This document shows positions 7,953 through 15,035 of a DNA stretch of 24,934 nucleotides, piece after piece. The position numbers were made by a program, and so were the translations under genes. Origin of the DNA: an uncultured Mycoplasmatota bacterium (lineage in GTDB: Bacteria > Bacillota_I > Bacilli_A > RF39 > UBA660); contig URLV01000016.1 of assembly GCA_900548725.1 (NCBI GenBank), positions 1 through 24,934 of the forward strand, given 5' to 3'. The notes below the pieces were generated by a model. The model did not search any database. It saw nothing but the letters and a program-made list of their open reading frames with translations, and was not told where the DNA came from. Every line of letters starts with the position of its first letter. Position 1 is the stretch's first letter.

Positions 7953-8701
7953 TACGATAATTTAAAATATTCTAATTTTTTTGAAATTTCTTTATATTTT
8001 TCTTCATTATTTTTATAAAATTCTTCTATTAAATTTTTATTGTTTATTATTTTTTCTTTTGCAACTTTATAATATTCTATTAAATTTTCTTTTGTTATAG
8101 TACTTTTTTCTTTATATTCTTTATTCGGTAAAGTCTTTTTTAATAAATTCATGTTAACAACATATTCACCAGATGGACAATATATTTCTTTATTTTTAAT
8201 TATTTCTATTTCACATAAATTTGTTGGATCTAATATAAAATCACTTACATTTGTTTCTACATATACTGATGCATGATTTAATTTATCAATGACGCTATTG
8301 CTTATTTTTAGGCATTCACCAATATTTGGTGTAAAATCCATTATATTGTTTGTATCTATTTTTTGAACATTTAATCCAATAAAATTTGAATTTATGTCTA
8401 ATGTTTTTAATATTTTATTTAATTGTGTAGCATTATGTCTACAAACACCTTTTCCACTATAAATTTTAAATTCGTTGAAAGTCACTTCATCTATTTCTAA
8501 ATTTTCGTCTATATCACTATATTCGTAATATTTATCTTTTGAGAAATATCCTTTTGTTAATAAATAACAGTAAATATAAAATAATTCGTGTATATTCTTA
8601 GGGTTTATTTCTTTTATTACTTCTTTTAGATTTTTTAAAATATCTATTTCTGTGATACTCATATCATATTTTAAATTATTATATATATCGTATACTGACA
8701 T
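7949..8701 (-). CDS. Transglutaminase-like cysteine protease-fold protein
   Basis: The 250-aa protein shows a plausible Cys-His-Asp triad of the transglutaminase-like superfamily: Cys87 in GKGVCRHNA, His143 in LNHASVYV and Asp158 in ILDPTN, in the usual order and spacing. The N-terminal and C-terminal helical regions match nothing I know. No signal peptide or membrane segment is visible, so it is probably cytoplasmic. Members of this superfamily act as proteases, transglutaminases or amidases. The substrate here cannot be inferred. It sits in the gap between rplL and rpsL where rpoB-rpoC normally lie. Its ribosome binding site (GAGGTG, 7 nt from ATG) is buried in a hairpin. Confidence 0.65.
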   Translation of the reverse strand: MSVYDIYNNLKYDMSITEIDILKNLKEVIKEINPKNIHELFYIYCYLLTKGYFSKDKYYEYSDIDENLEIDEVTFNEFKIYSGKGVCRHNATQLNKILKTLDINSNFIGLNVQKIDTNNIMDFTPNIGECLKISNSVIDKLNHASVYVETNVSDFILDPTNLCEIEIIKNKEIYCPSGEYVVNMNLLKKTLPNKEYKEKSTITKENLIEYYKVAKEKIINNKNLIEEFYKNNEEKYKEISKKLEYFKLSY

Positions 8702-8728
8702 AAAAAAACACCTCGATTACAAGGTATT
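8702..8728 (-). promoter_or_regulatory. Terminator-like hairpin overlapping the ribosome binding site of the transglutaminase-like gene
   Basis: On the minus strand AATACCT pairs with AGGTGTT (one T-G pair) across an 8-nt loop and is followed by a T run, the form of a weak intrinsic terminator. The 3' arm contains the AGGTG ribosome binding site for the ATG at 8701. It could stop transcription after the pilin-like gene, hide the ribosome binding site, or both. Confidence 0.45.
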
Positions 8729-8745
8729 ATTTTAACATATATTTT

Positions 8746-9111
8746 TTATTTTGAATACTTTTCATAATTGTTTGTTGTATAATTTTTACATTTTATATAA
8801 GCTTTATATTCATATGAAACTGATTTTCCAGTAACTAATCCATATCCTTCACATTTATCGTTTTTTATAATGTTATTTATATTTATGCCAAATGATTCTA
8901 GTTCAGCTATGGTTACTTTTGCTTTTTGTTTGTTTTTAGGAAGTTTAGTAAGATTTGTATCTTGACCATAATATATTTTCATTGATTCGACAATATCATT
9001 TTCTAATGCTTTATATGGTGCTTGTTTTTTTGTGACATTAATTCCAACAATTGATAATAATGATATTAAAAACATTATTATAATTATCCATACTATAGTG
9101 ATATTTTTCAT
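8746..9111 (-). CDS. Pilin-like single-pass membrane protein
   Basis: The 121-aa product has an N-terminal hydrophobic helix (about residues 5-25). A lollipop-like soluble part follows, with KALENDIVESMKIYY, then LPKNKQ and ITIAELESFGI-like stretches, and two cysteines (CEGYG and IKCKNY) that could form a disulfide. This layout resembles minor pilins/pseudopilins, but no canonical prepilin cleavage site is visible, so function is inference. I choose the ATG at 9111: the stop of the preceding 40-aa gene is one base upstream (TAAGATG), suggesting translational coupling. An in-frame ATG six codons earlier lacks a ribosome binding site. The protein probably acts at the outer face of the membrane. 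Confidence 0.6.
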   Translation of the reverse strand: MKNITIVWIIIIMFLISLLSIVGINVTKKQAPYKALENDIVESMKIYYGQDTNLTKLPKNKQKAKVTIAELESFGININNIIKNDKCEGYGLVTGKSVSYEYKAYIKCKNYTTNNYEKYSK

Positions 9112-9112
9112 C

Positions 9113-9235
9113 TTATTTACCGTAGCCATTTATGAATATTGTTATATAATGGTTTGCAATTATTAAAAATGTAGACAACATACTTAAACATATTATAAAG
9201 ATTCTGTATCCCCAACCGTTATTATTTAACTTCAT
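9113..9235 (-). CDS. 40-aa membrane peptide with N-terminal NNNGWGYR motif
   Basis: This short gene has a strong ribosome binding site (AAAGGAAG, 8 nt from ATG) and a good promoter, and ends one base before the start of the pilin-like gene. The peptide is MKLNNNGWGYR, then one hydrophobic helix of about 20 residues, then a short polar tail ending NGYGK. The G-W after a polar basic N-terminus, directly before the helix, is reminiscent of a type IV prepilin leader (usually G-F-T-L-x-E), but the Glu is missing. Function is unknown. The pairing suggests a two-component surface or membrane assembly. Confidence 0.65.
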   Translation of the reverse strand: MKLNNNGWGYRIFIICLSMLSTFLIIANHYITIFINGYGK

Positions 9236-9261
9236 AATAATACTTCCTTTCATATAATATT

Positions 9262-9289
9262 ATATTATCACTTTTAAAGTATTTGTCAA
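9262..9289 (-). promoter_or_regulatory. Promoter for the 40-aa/pilin-like gene pair
   Basis: The minus strand has TTGACA (9284-9289), a 16-nt spacer and TAATAT (9262-9267), with a second possible TATAAT 3 nt downstream. It lies just before the ribosome binding site of the 40-aa gene, after the rplL terminator. Confidence 0.7.
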
Positions 9290-9335
9290 ACTATCAATAA
9301 TGTTTTCTATTTTGTTTGTCATTTTTTTACACATT

Positions 9336-9362
9336 AAAAGAGACAACACATGTTATCTCTTT
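9336..9362 (-). terminator. Rho-independent terminator of rplJ-rplL
   Basis: Minus-strand AAAGAGATAACA pairs with TGTTGTCTCTTT (one T-G pair) around a TG loop and runs into TTTT. It lies 15 nt after the rplL stop, so the ribosomal unit ends here and does not read into an rpoB gene. Confidence 0.85.
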
Positions 9363-9376
9363 AAATTCAGTATGAA

Positions 9377-9745
9377 TTAAACTAATTCGATTGTAGCGCC
9401 AGCTTCTTCTAATTTAGCCTTTAATTCGTTAGCTTCGTCAGCAGAAACGTTTTCTTTAATATTTCCACCCTTGTCAGCTAAACCTTTAGCTTCAACTAAT
9501 CCTAATCCAGTTATTTCTCTTATAACTTTGATTACTTGGATTTTAGCAGCTCCAGCATCTTTTAAAACTACAGTTTTTTTAGCGTCAGCAGCAGCTTCAG
9601 CACCTGCAGCAGGAGCAGCAGCAACAGCTACAGCACTTGGATCTACTCCAAATTCTTCTTTCATTGCGTCAACTAATTCTTTAACTTCAAGAATAGTCAT
9701 TTCTTTTAATCCATTAATGAATTCTTCTTTTGTAAATTTTGCCAT
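9377..9745 (-). CDS. rplL: 50S ribosomal protein L7/L12
   Basis: L7/L12 forms the flexible ribosomal stalk that recruits translational GTPases. The 122-aa product has the usual length, with an N-terminal dimerisation helix, an alanine-rich hinge (AVAAAPAAGAEAAA, about 38-52) and the C-terminal domain with KIQVIKVIREITGLGLVEAK. A ribosome binding site AAAGGAAA precedes the ATG. It follows rplJ by 22 nt and ends at a strong terminator. Confidence 0.98.
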   Translation of the reverse strand: MAKFTKEEFINGLKEMTILEVKELVDAMKEEFGVDPSAVAVAAAPAAGAEAAADAKKTVVLKDAGAAKIQVIKVIREITGLGLVEAKGLADKGGNIKENVSADEANELKAKLEEAGATIELV

Positions 9746-9767
9746 TTAAATCATTTCCTTTCTTAAA

Positions 9768-10265
9768 TTAATTTTCTTCACCTAATTTTTCGGCATATAA
9801 ATTAAGTCCAATAGATAGATTTTTTACGTGTTCTATCATACCACCTGCAAGCATAGTAAGTAATCCTTCCATTGATGGAATTGATGCATATTCATTTATT
9901 GTATCTAAACCTACTATTTCACCTTCGATAATTCCAGCTTTTACAGTTATTGTATCATGAGATTTAGCAAATTCGCTGATAATCTTGATTGGTTCTAATA
10001 AAGTTTCACCAAATATGAATGCATTAGCACCTTCTAAAGCATTTTCGAATTTTAAATTTTTAGAATCTAATGCACGAGTTGCTAAAGTATTTTTATATAT
10101 TTTTAATTCACCATTAGCTTCTCTTAATTTTCCTCTAAGTTCGCTCATATCAGAAACGTTAGTTCCTTGATATTCTACAACTAAAACACTTTTAGAGTTA
10201 TCAAGTTTGCTAGTTATTTCATCAACAACATTTTGTTTGCCTTCAATAATTTTTGCACTTGCCAT
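9768..10265 (-). CDS. rplJ: 50S ribosomal protein L10
   Basis: L10 anchors the L7/L12 dimers to 23S rRNA and represses its own mRNA. The 165-aa protein has the family length, with the N-terminal rRNA-binding part including VVEYQGTNVSDMSELR and KNTLATRAL, and a C-terminal helix that carries L12 dimers. The start has a near-perfect AAAGGAGGAT ribosome binding site. It is preceded by an L10 leader with an attenuator, fitting autoregulation, and cotranscribed with rplL. Confidence 0.97.
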   Translation of the reverse strand: MASAKIIEGKQNVVDEITSKLDNSKSVLVVEYQGTNVSDMSELRGKLREANGELKIYKNTLATRALDSKNLKFENALEGANAFIFGETLLEPIKIISEFAKSHDTITVKAGIIEGEIVGLDTINEYASIPSMEGLLTMLAGGMIEHVKNLSIGLNLYAEKLGEEN

Positions 10266-10285
10266 TTATATCCTCCTTTGTTATT

Positions 10286-10312
10286 TATAAAAAAACTTTC
10301 CGTAAGGAAAGT
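10286..10312 (-). terminator. Attenuator terminator in front of rplJ
   Basis: The minus strand has ACTTTCC-TTAC-GGAAAGT followed by seven T, 20-30 nt before the rplJ start. Lying between the L10 leader and the gene, it fits a regulated premature terminator. Confidence 0.75.
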
Positions 10313-10387
10313 ATAAAGATTATTTATAACTTCCCTCGGTAGGATTATTAAGACGAATCCCCTACTGTCTTCGGTAAAAAGTTTTTT
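10313..10387 (-). promoter_or_regulatory. L10 (rplJ) leader, ribosomal-protein-binding RNA element
   Basis: The minus-strand RNA contains ACCGAAGACAGTAGG, then CTTAAT, then CCTACCGAGG. In these, CAGTAGG pairs with CCTACCG-type sequence to give the kinked stem characteristic of the L10 leader family in Bacillota. The L10-L12 complex binds this element to shut down rplJ-rplL. It is followed directly by the attenuator hairpin. Confidence 0.85.
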
Positions 10388-10397
10388 TAACGAAATT

Positions 10398-10426
10398 ATT
10401 ATAATATATTATTTTCTACTTGTCAA
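10398..10426 (-). promoter_or_regulatory. Consensus promoter for rplJ-rplL inside the end of rplA
   Basis: The minus strand has TTGACA (10421-10426), exactly 17 nt, then TATAAT (10398-10403): a full sigma-A consensus. The -35 box is made by the last codons of rplA (Phe-Asp-Lys-stop), and the start point near 10391 leads straight into the L10 leader. Confidence 0.9.
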
Positions 10427-11114
10427 AAGAATTTTTATCAACTTTGATACCAGGTCCCATTGTTGTAGTTACTGATATATTTTGTATGTATGTTCCTTTA
10501 ACAGCAGATGGTTTAGCTTTAACTATTGTATTGTATAAATAATTAAAGTTTTCTTTTAATTTGTCAGCATCAAATGATACTTTACCAATGATTGTATGAA
10601 CGTTTCCATAAGAATCAGCTCTATATTCAATCATACCCTTTTTAACGTCTTCTACAGCCTTATCTGGTGTAGTTGTAACTGTTCCAGTTTTAGGGTTTGG
10701 CATTAATCCTTTAGGTCCTAAAATTTTACCAATTTTACCTAACATAGGCATCATTTCTGGTGTTGCTATGATAGTATCGAAATCAAACCAATTTTCTTTT
10801 TGAATCTTTTCTATCATATCAACGTCACCAACATAATCAGCACCTGCATTTTTAGCAGCTTCAGCTTGAGCACCTTTTGCTAAAACTAAAATCTTTTTAG
10901 TTTTTCCTGTACCGTTTGGTAATACTAAAGAACCACGTAATTGTTGATCTGCTTTTTTAGTATCTAGATTTAATTTGAATGCTACTTCTACAGTACTATC
11001 AAATTTAGTTGTAGATGTATTTTTTACTAAATCTATTGCTTCTTCTACAGTATAAAGTTTATTCTTTTCTACTTTATTTGAAGCTTCCACATATTTTTTT
11101 CCAAATTTTTTCAT
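10416..11114 (-). CDS. rplA: 50S ribosomal protein L1
   Basis: L1 forms the mobile L1 stalk at the ribosomal E site and acts as a translational repressor of its operon. The product has 232 aa, close to the usual 230. The conserved MKKFGKKY start, the GKIGKILGPKGLMPNPKTGT loop (rRNA contact) and the C-terminal TTTMGPGIKVD-type end are present. I start at the ATG at 11114, which has GGAGGGA 6 nt upstream. A TTG five codons earlier would place that ribosome binding site inside the gene. It is downstream of rplK in one operon, and its 3' end carries the -35 box for rplJ-rplL. Confidence 0.96.
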   Translation of the reverse strand: MKKFGKKYVEASNKVEKNKLYTVEEAIDLVKNTSTTKFDSTVEVAFKLNLDTKKADQQLRGSLVLPNGTGKTKKILVLAKGAQAEAAKNAGADYVGDVDMIEKIQKENWFDFDTIIATPEMMPMLGKIGKILGPKGLMPNPKTGTVTTTPDKAVEDVKKGMIEYRADSYGNVHTIIGKVSFDADKLKENFNYLYNTIVKAKPSAVKGTYIQNISVTTTMGPGIKVDKNSFDK

Positions 11115-11175
11115 TCTATTTCCCTCCAATCGTGGTATATTGTTGCGGATATTTTTATTTTTTACTTATTGTTTA

Positions 11176-11628
11176 TTAGTTTTCAGATTCAGTATTGCTA
11201 TCCATTCCTTCAACAGCAACACCCATGTTTATAGCTGTACCTTCAATTATTTTCATAGCTCCTTCAACATCATAAGCGTTTAAATCTGGTAATTTTGTTT
11301 CAGCAATATTTTTAAGTTGTTCTTTAGTAATTGTTGCAACAATTTCATTTTTACCTTTTTTGCTTCCTGATTTGATTTTAGCAGCTTTTTTAATTAAGAA
11401 TGCAGCTGGTGCAGTTTTTAATACAAAATCAAAACTTCTGTCATCATATATAGATATTTCAACAGGAACTATATCTCCCATTTTGTCTTTAGATGCATCA
11501 TTAAATTTTGTACAAAAATCCTGTAAGTTAATTCCAGCAGGTCCTAAAACTGTTCCAACAGGTGGAGCAGGTGTAGCTTTTCCAGCAGGAATTTGTAATT
11601 TAATTTTCTTAACGACTTCTTTTGCCAC
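11176..11628 (-). CDS. rplK: 50S ribosomal protein L11
   Basis: L11 binds the GTPase-associated region of 23S rRNA and is needed for the stringent response. The product has about 150 aa. The N-terminal proline-rich segment IKLQIPAGKATPAPPVG and the RNA-binding C-terminal domain with KIKSGSKKG are present. The start is a GTG at 11628 (read as Met-Ala-Lys-Glu-Val), matching the normal L11 N-terminus, with AAAGGA 10 nt before it. A GTG three codons further upstream abuts that ribosome binding site and is unlikely. secE and nusG, which commonly precede rplK, are absent. The gene has its own promoter and an L1-type leader. Confidence 0.96.
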   Translation of the reverse strand: MAKEVVKKIKLQIPAGKATPAPPVGTVLGPAGINLQDFCTKFNDASKDKMGDIVPVEISIYDDRSFDFVLKTAPAAFLIKKAAKIKSGSKKGKNEIVATITKEQLKNIAETKLPDLNAYDVEGAMKIIEGTAINMGVAVEGMDSNTESEN

Positions 11629-11660
11629 GAAAAACACATCCTTTCATATTTTTTTCGCTG

Positions 11661-11696
11661 TTGTGGTATGGGCAAATCCGCTATTCCCTTCCACAA
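11661..11696 (-). promoter_or_regulatory. Putative L1-binding operator in the rplK leader
   Basis: The minus-strand leader folds as TTGTGG...CCACAA, enclosing purine-rich GAAGGGAATAG opposite GCCCATA. This resembles the L1 site of 23S rRNA that is mimicked in rplK-rplA mRNAs for autorepression by L1. It lies about 33 nt before the rplK start. The assignment rests on position and shape. Confidence 0.55.
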
Positions 11697-11731
11697 AGCA
11701 ATTTATATAAATATATATAAATGCATAATAG

Positions 11732-11761
11732 ATAATATCACAATTTCTTTTTCTTTGTCAA
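11732..11761 (-). promoter_or_regulatory. Promoter for rplK-rplA
   Basis: The minus strand has TTGACA (11756-11761), an 18-nt spacer and TATTAT (11732-11737). The predicted start near 11725 gives a leader of about 95 nt that contains the L1-type hairpin. Confidence 0.75.
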
Positions 11762-11844
11762 TTGTTTTTCTTTATTTTTTATTTATATTTCGTATTTTAT
11801 TTAATTATTTTTCTTTATTTTATCTAACTTCTAATATTTCATGA

Positions 11845-12753
11845 CTAAATAGCATCAATTTTTGAAGTTTTTTTTAATTTTTTTACATCACTATAATCTT
11901 TATTTATTATTTCATCTATTCTATTTGTTTTTATATTAATATTTAATTTTCTATTGAATTCATTAATTAATTTTTTTGCTCTTTCATACCCATATTCTGG
12001 AATAGTGTTTCTACTATATATTAATTTTAATGTTGTCATTTCTAAGATTTTTTCTCTTATTTTTTCTCTAAATTTTTTATCTAAAATAGTTTCTTTTAAA
12101 GAAATGTATTTTATGCTATTTTCGCTTTTTTCTAATTCATTATATAATTCTTCTAAAGTCATATAGCTTTTTTGTATATATTTTTTATTAATTAAATTTT
12201 CTAAACCAATATGCTTGGTTTTTAATAATCCAGTTTTTTTGTCTGCATAAATAGCAATAATATAATCATTATTTAATTCATTTACAACACTTTTAATATC
12301 AATGCACATAAAGATAGATTCATCACTTATAGTTTCACCGTTTATGATAATTGGCGTTGAACTCCAACCATAAGTTCTATAATTGCATAATATAAAATCT
12401 TTTTTATTATTATCTAACCTTTGTAATAATTCTTCAAAATTCATAGCATTTGTTAATTTATAACTTGTATTATTGGAAGTTTTAAAAAAACTATTTGGAT
12501 ATTTTATTTCATACCAAATTGTTAGAAAATCTATTAATTCTTGTAATTCTTTTACATCTTCTATTGAATTATATATTCCTTTAATTGTATTTTTAAGGGC
12601 GTAAATACTATCTTCTGGATATTTTATATTCTTTAATTTTAATTTTTCTTTTTCAATTATATCAATTATACAATTTAATATTATATTCTTTGTAGTTAAA
12701 TTATATTCTTTTTTGTCGAGTTTATAAAAATTTTCTACTTCTTTTGTTGTCAT
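11845..12753 (-). CDS. Hypothetical protein, 302 aa
   Basis: I do not recognise this protein. It is highly charged and Lys/Asn/Ile-rich, mostly helical in character, with no signal peptide or membrane segment. The middle has a more globular stretch (about 115-180) containing FILCNYRTYGWSSTPIIING and IIAIYADKKTG, which looks like a small alpha/beta domain. The C-terminal third is basic and includes PEYGYERAKKLINEF. The start is well supported by GGAGG 7 nt upstream. It begins 18 nt after ychF and is probably cotranscribed with it. No terminator is visible before the rplK promoter. Confidence 0.75.
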   Translation of the reverse strand: MTTKEVENFYKLDKKEYNLTTKNIILNCIIDIIEKEKLKLKNIKYPEDSIYALKNTIKGIYNSIEDVKELQELIDFLTIWYEIKYPNSFFKTSNNTSYKLTNAMNFEELLQRLDNNKKDFILCNYRTYGWSSTPIIINGETISDESIFMCIDIKSVVNELNNDYIIAIYADKKTGLLKTKHIGLENLINKKYIQKSYMTLEELYNELEKSENSIKYISLKETILDKKFREKIREKILEMTTLKLIYSRNTIPEYGYERAKKLINEFNRKLNINIKTNRIDEIINKDYSDVKKLKKTSKIDAI

Positions 12754-12771
12754 ACCAAAACCTCCATATTT

Positions 12772-13872
12772 TTAAACATTAAATCTGAAATAACAAATAT
12801 CGCCATCTTGCATTATGTATTCTTTACCTTCAAGACGCATACGACCTGCTTCTTTCACTTTTAATTCTGAGCCATATTTTTCTAAATCTTCGAAGCTCAT
12901 CGTTTCACATCTTATAAATCCTCTTTCGAAATCACTATGTATTATTCCTGCACATGCTGGTGCTTTCATACCTTTTTTAAATGTCCATGCACGACATTCT
13001 TTTTCTCCTGCAGTAAAGAATGTTGCTAAGCCTAATAAATTGTATGTTTCAAATATTAATTTATCTAATCCACTATTTTGTAGACCTAGACTATCCATAA
13101 ATTCCTTTTTGTCATCTACTTCTAGTTCTGATAATTCACTTTCTAATTTTGCACTTAGAACAACGACTCCAGAGCCTTCATTTGATGCATATTCTCTTAC
13201 TTTTTCTACATATTCATTTGTTCCAACAATAGCATCATCTTCACTAACATTTGCTACATATATAATAGGTTTAAGAGTTATGAAACTAAAGTTTTTTAAA
13301 ACTAATAATTCATCTTCAGTAAATTCTATATTTCTAAGTGCTGTACCTTTTTCTAAGGCTTCTTTAGATTTTTTTAATGCAGTTATTTCTAATAATTCTT
13401 TTTTGTCTTTAGACATTTCTATTCTTTTACCAAGTTTAGATATTCTATTTTGTACTATTTCTAAATCTGACATTATTAATTCTACATTAATTATTTCTAT
13501 ATCACGTATTGGATCAACATCTCCTTCTACGTGTGTTATATTTTTATCTTTAAAACATCTTACTACTTCTACTATGGCATCTGTTTCTCTTATGTGACTT
13601 AAAAATTTATTTCCTAGTCCTTCTCCGTGTGATGCTCCACTTACTAATCCTGCAATATCTGTAAATTCATATGTAGTTGGTACTACACTGTCTGGATTAT
13701 ATAAATTTTCTAAATATTCTAATCTATAGTCTGGTACTGTTACTACTCCTACATTTGGATCTATTGTTGCAAATGGATAATTTGCTGCTAATATATTTTT
13801 TTTAGTAATTGCATTAAATAATGTACTTTTACCTACGTTTGGTAATCCTACTATTCCTGCTTTTAATGACAT
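12772..13872 (-). CDS. ychF: Redox-regulated ATPase/GTPase YchF (Obg family)
   Basis: YchF is a universally conserved Obg-family P-loop protein, preferring ATP in many species, linked to ribosomes and oxidative-stress control. The 366-aa product has the expected length. It has GLPNVGKST at residues 9-17, the switch region DIAGLVSGASHGEGLGN, a NVSEDD segment in place of the canonical NKxD (the family hallmark behind altered nucleotide preference), a central coiled-coil region and a C-terminal TGS domain (SDFERGF to DGDICYFRFNV). It has an extended -10 promoter and a GAGGAAT ribosome binding site. Confidence 0.97.
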   Translation of the reverse strand: MSLKAGIVGLPNVGKSTLFNAITKKNILAANYPFATIDPNVGVVTVPDYRLEYLENLYNPDSVVPTTYEFTDIAGLVSGASHGEGLGNKFLSHIRETDAIVEVVRCFKDKNITHVEGDVDPIRDIEIINVELIMSDLEIVQNRISKLGKRIEMSKDKKELLEITALKKSKEALEKGTALRNIEFTEDELLVLKNFSFITLKPIIYVANVSEDDAIVGTNEYVEKVREYASNEGSGVVVLSAKLESELSELEVDDKKEFMDSLGLQNSGLDKLIFETYNLLGLATFFTAGEKECRAWTFKKGMKAPACAGIIHSDFERGFIRCETMSFEDLEKYGSELKVKEAGRMRLEGKEYIMQDGDICYFRFNV

Positions 13873-13896
13873 ATTAATTCCTCATTTCTATATCGT

Positions 13897-13905
13897 ATTA
13901 TAACA
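13897..13905 (-). promoter_or_regulatory. Extended -10 promoter for ychF
   Basis: The minus strand reads TGTTATAAT, an extended -10 element, about 25 nt before the ychF start. No good -35 is seen. Confidence 0.55.
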
Positions 13906-13941
13906 TATTTTAGAAAAAGAAAAATAGATTAATTTAATAAC

Positions 13942-15033
13942 CTATTCACTTTTTTCTAATTTAACAGTTGTTGTTTCTGTTTTACCATTTCTTACATAAC
14001 TAATTTTTACTGTGTCTCCTGGATTGTATTTATATAAATAATATTTTAATCTTGATACACTTGTTACATCATAATCTTCTATTTTTGTTATAATGTCTCC
14101 AGTTTTAAGTCCAGCACTATCTGCAGGTGATTTGGCTTGTACGTCTATAACAACAGCACCTTCAACATTTTCTGGAACGCTAATTCTATATCTTGATAAA
14201 TTGTATGTATCACTTGAATTTAACATTGATACTCCTAGGAATGGTCTTTCAATTTTACCACCATTTCTAAGTTGTGTAGCATAACTTACTGCATCTTCTA
14301 TTGGAATTGCGAATCCTATTCCTTCTACACCTGTTGAAACCAACTTCATGTTTGTTATACCAATTACTTCGCCATTTGCATTTGCAAGTGGTCCACCAGA
14401 GTTTCCACTATTTATTGAAGCGTCTGTTTGCATTACAGACATTACCCAATCTGATGTTGCATTTGAATTTGTTGTGCTAACATCTACTAATCTATCTTTT
14501 CCTGATAAAATTCCACGTGTTACAGTCCATGAATATTCATCATTTAATGGAGCTCCTATTGCAAAAACTGTATCTCCTACTCTCATATCTGTTGTTTTTC
14601 CAATAGATGCTACTTTTAATACTTTGCTTTTATCTATTTTTAATACAGCGATATCTGAATATGAATCATTACCAACTAATTCAACATTTTCTATATTATT
14701 ATTTGTAAATTTAACTTTAACAGATGAAGCTCCATCTACTACATGTGAATTTGTTAATATGTAAGCATATTTATCATCTTCTTCATAAACAAATCCTGTA
14801 CCACTACTAGCAAGTACACCATTTTTATATGAACCTACAACTACTACAGCATCATATAGTTTTTCTACTGAGTCTGCTATACCTGTATCTGTTATAGTCA
14901 CTTCTTTTTCACTTTTATTAACAATTGTTTGAACTGATTTAGGTGCATAATTTACTAGTGTATACATGCCTCCAGCTCCTACTACAAATGCTATTATTAT
15001 CAATATAATGTTTAGTGTTTTATTTTTTTTCAT
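13942..15033 (-). CDS. htrA: HtrA/DegP-type membrane-anchored serine protease with PDZ domain
   Basis: Trypsin-like quality-control protease acting outside the membrane on misfolded proteins. The product has about 363 aa. An N-terminal membrane anchor (about 8-28) is followed by the protease domain with His97 in TNSHVVDG, Asp127 in DSYSDIAVLK and Ser212 in INSGNSGGPL. One C-terminal PDZ domain follows (from about 265; SPADSAGLKTGDIITKI). I start at the ATG at 15033, 8 nt after AAGGAG. The ATG two codons earlier is only 2 nt from it. The upstream Abi_2 stop codon is 2 nt away, so translation is likely coupled. No terminator is visible after the gene. Confidence 0.93.
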   Translation of the reverse strand: MKKNKTLNIILIIIAFVVGAGGMYTLVNYAPKSVQTIVNKSEKEVTITDTGIADSVEKLYDAVVVVGSYKNGVLASSGTGFVYEEDDKYAYILTNSHVVDGASSVKVKFTNNNIENVELVGNDSYSDIAVLKIDKSKVLKVASIGKTTDMRVGDTVFAIGAPLNDEYSWTVTRGILSGKDRLVDVSTTNSNATSDWVMSVMQTDASINSGNSGGPLANANGEVIGITNMKLVSTGVEGIGFAIPIEDAVSYATQLRNGGKIERPFLGVSMLNSSDTYNLSRYRISVPENVEGAVVIDVQAKSPADSAGLKTGDIITKIEDYDVTSVSRLKYYLYKYNPGDTVKISYVRNGKTETTTVKLEKSE

Positions 15034-15035
15034 TA

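Noticed and set aside
11115..11129. TTG start five codons upstream for rplA
   Set aside because: It would put the GGAGGGA ribosome binding site inside the gene. The ATG at 11114 gives the normal L1 N-terminus.
12815..13597. 260-codon plus-strand open frame opposite ychF
   Set aside because: ychF is certain. The opposite frame is rich in Ser/Phe as expected for the antisense of an AT-rich gene, and no motif is visible.
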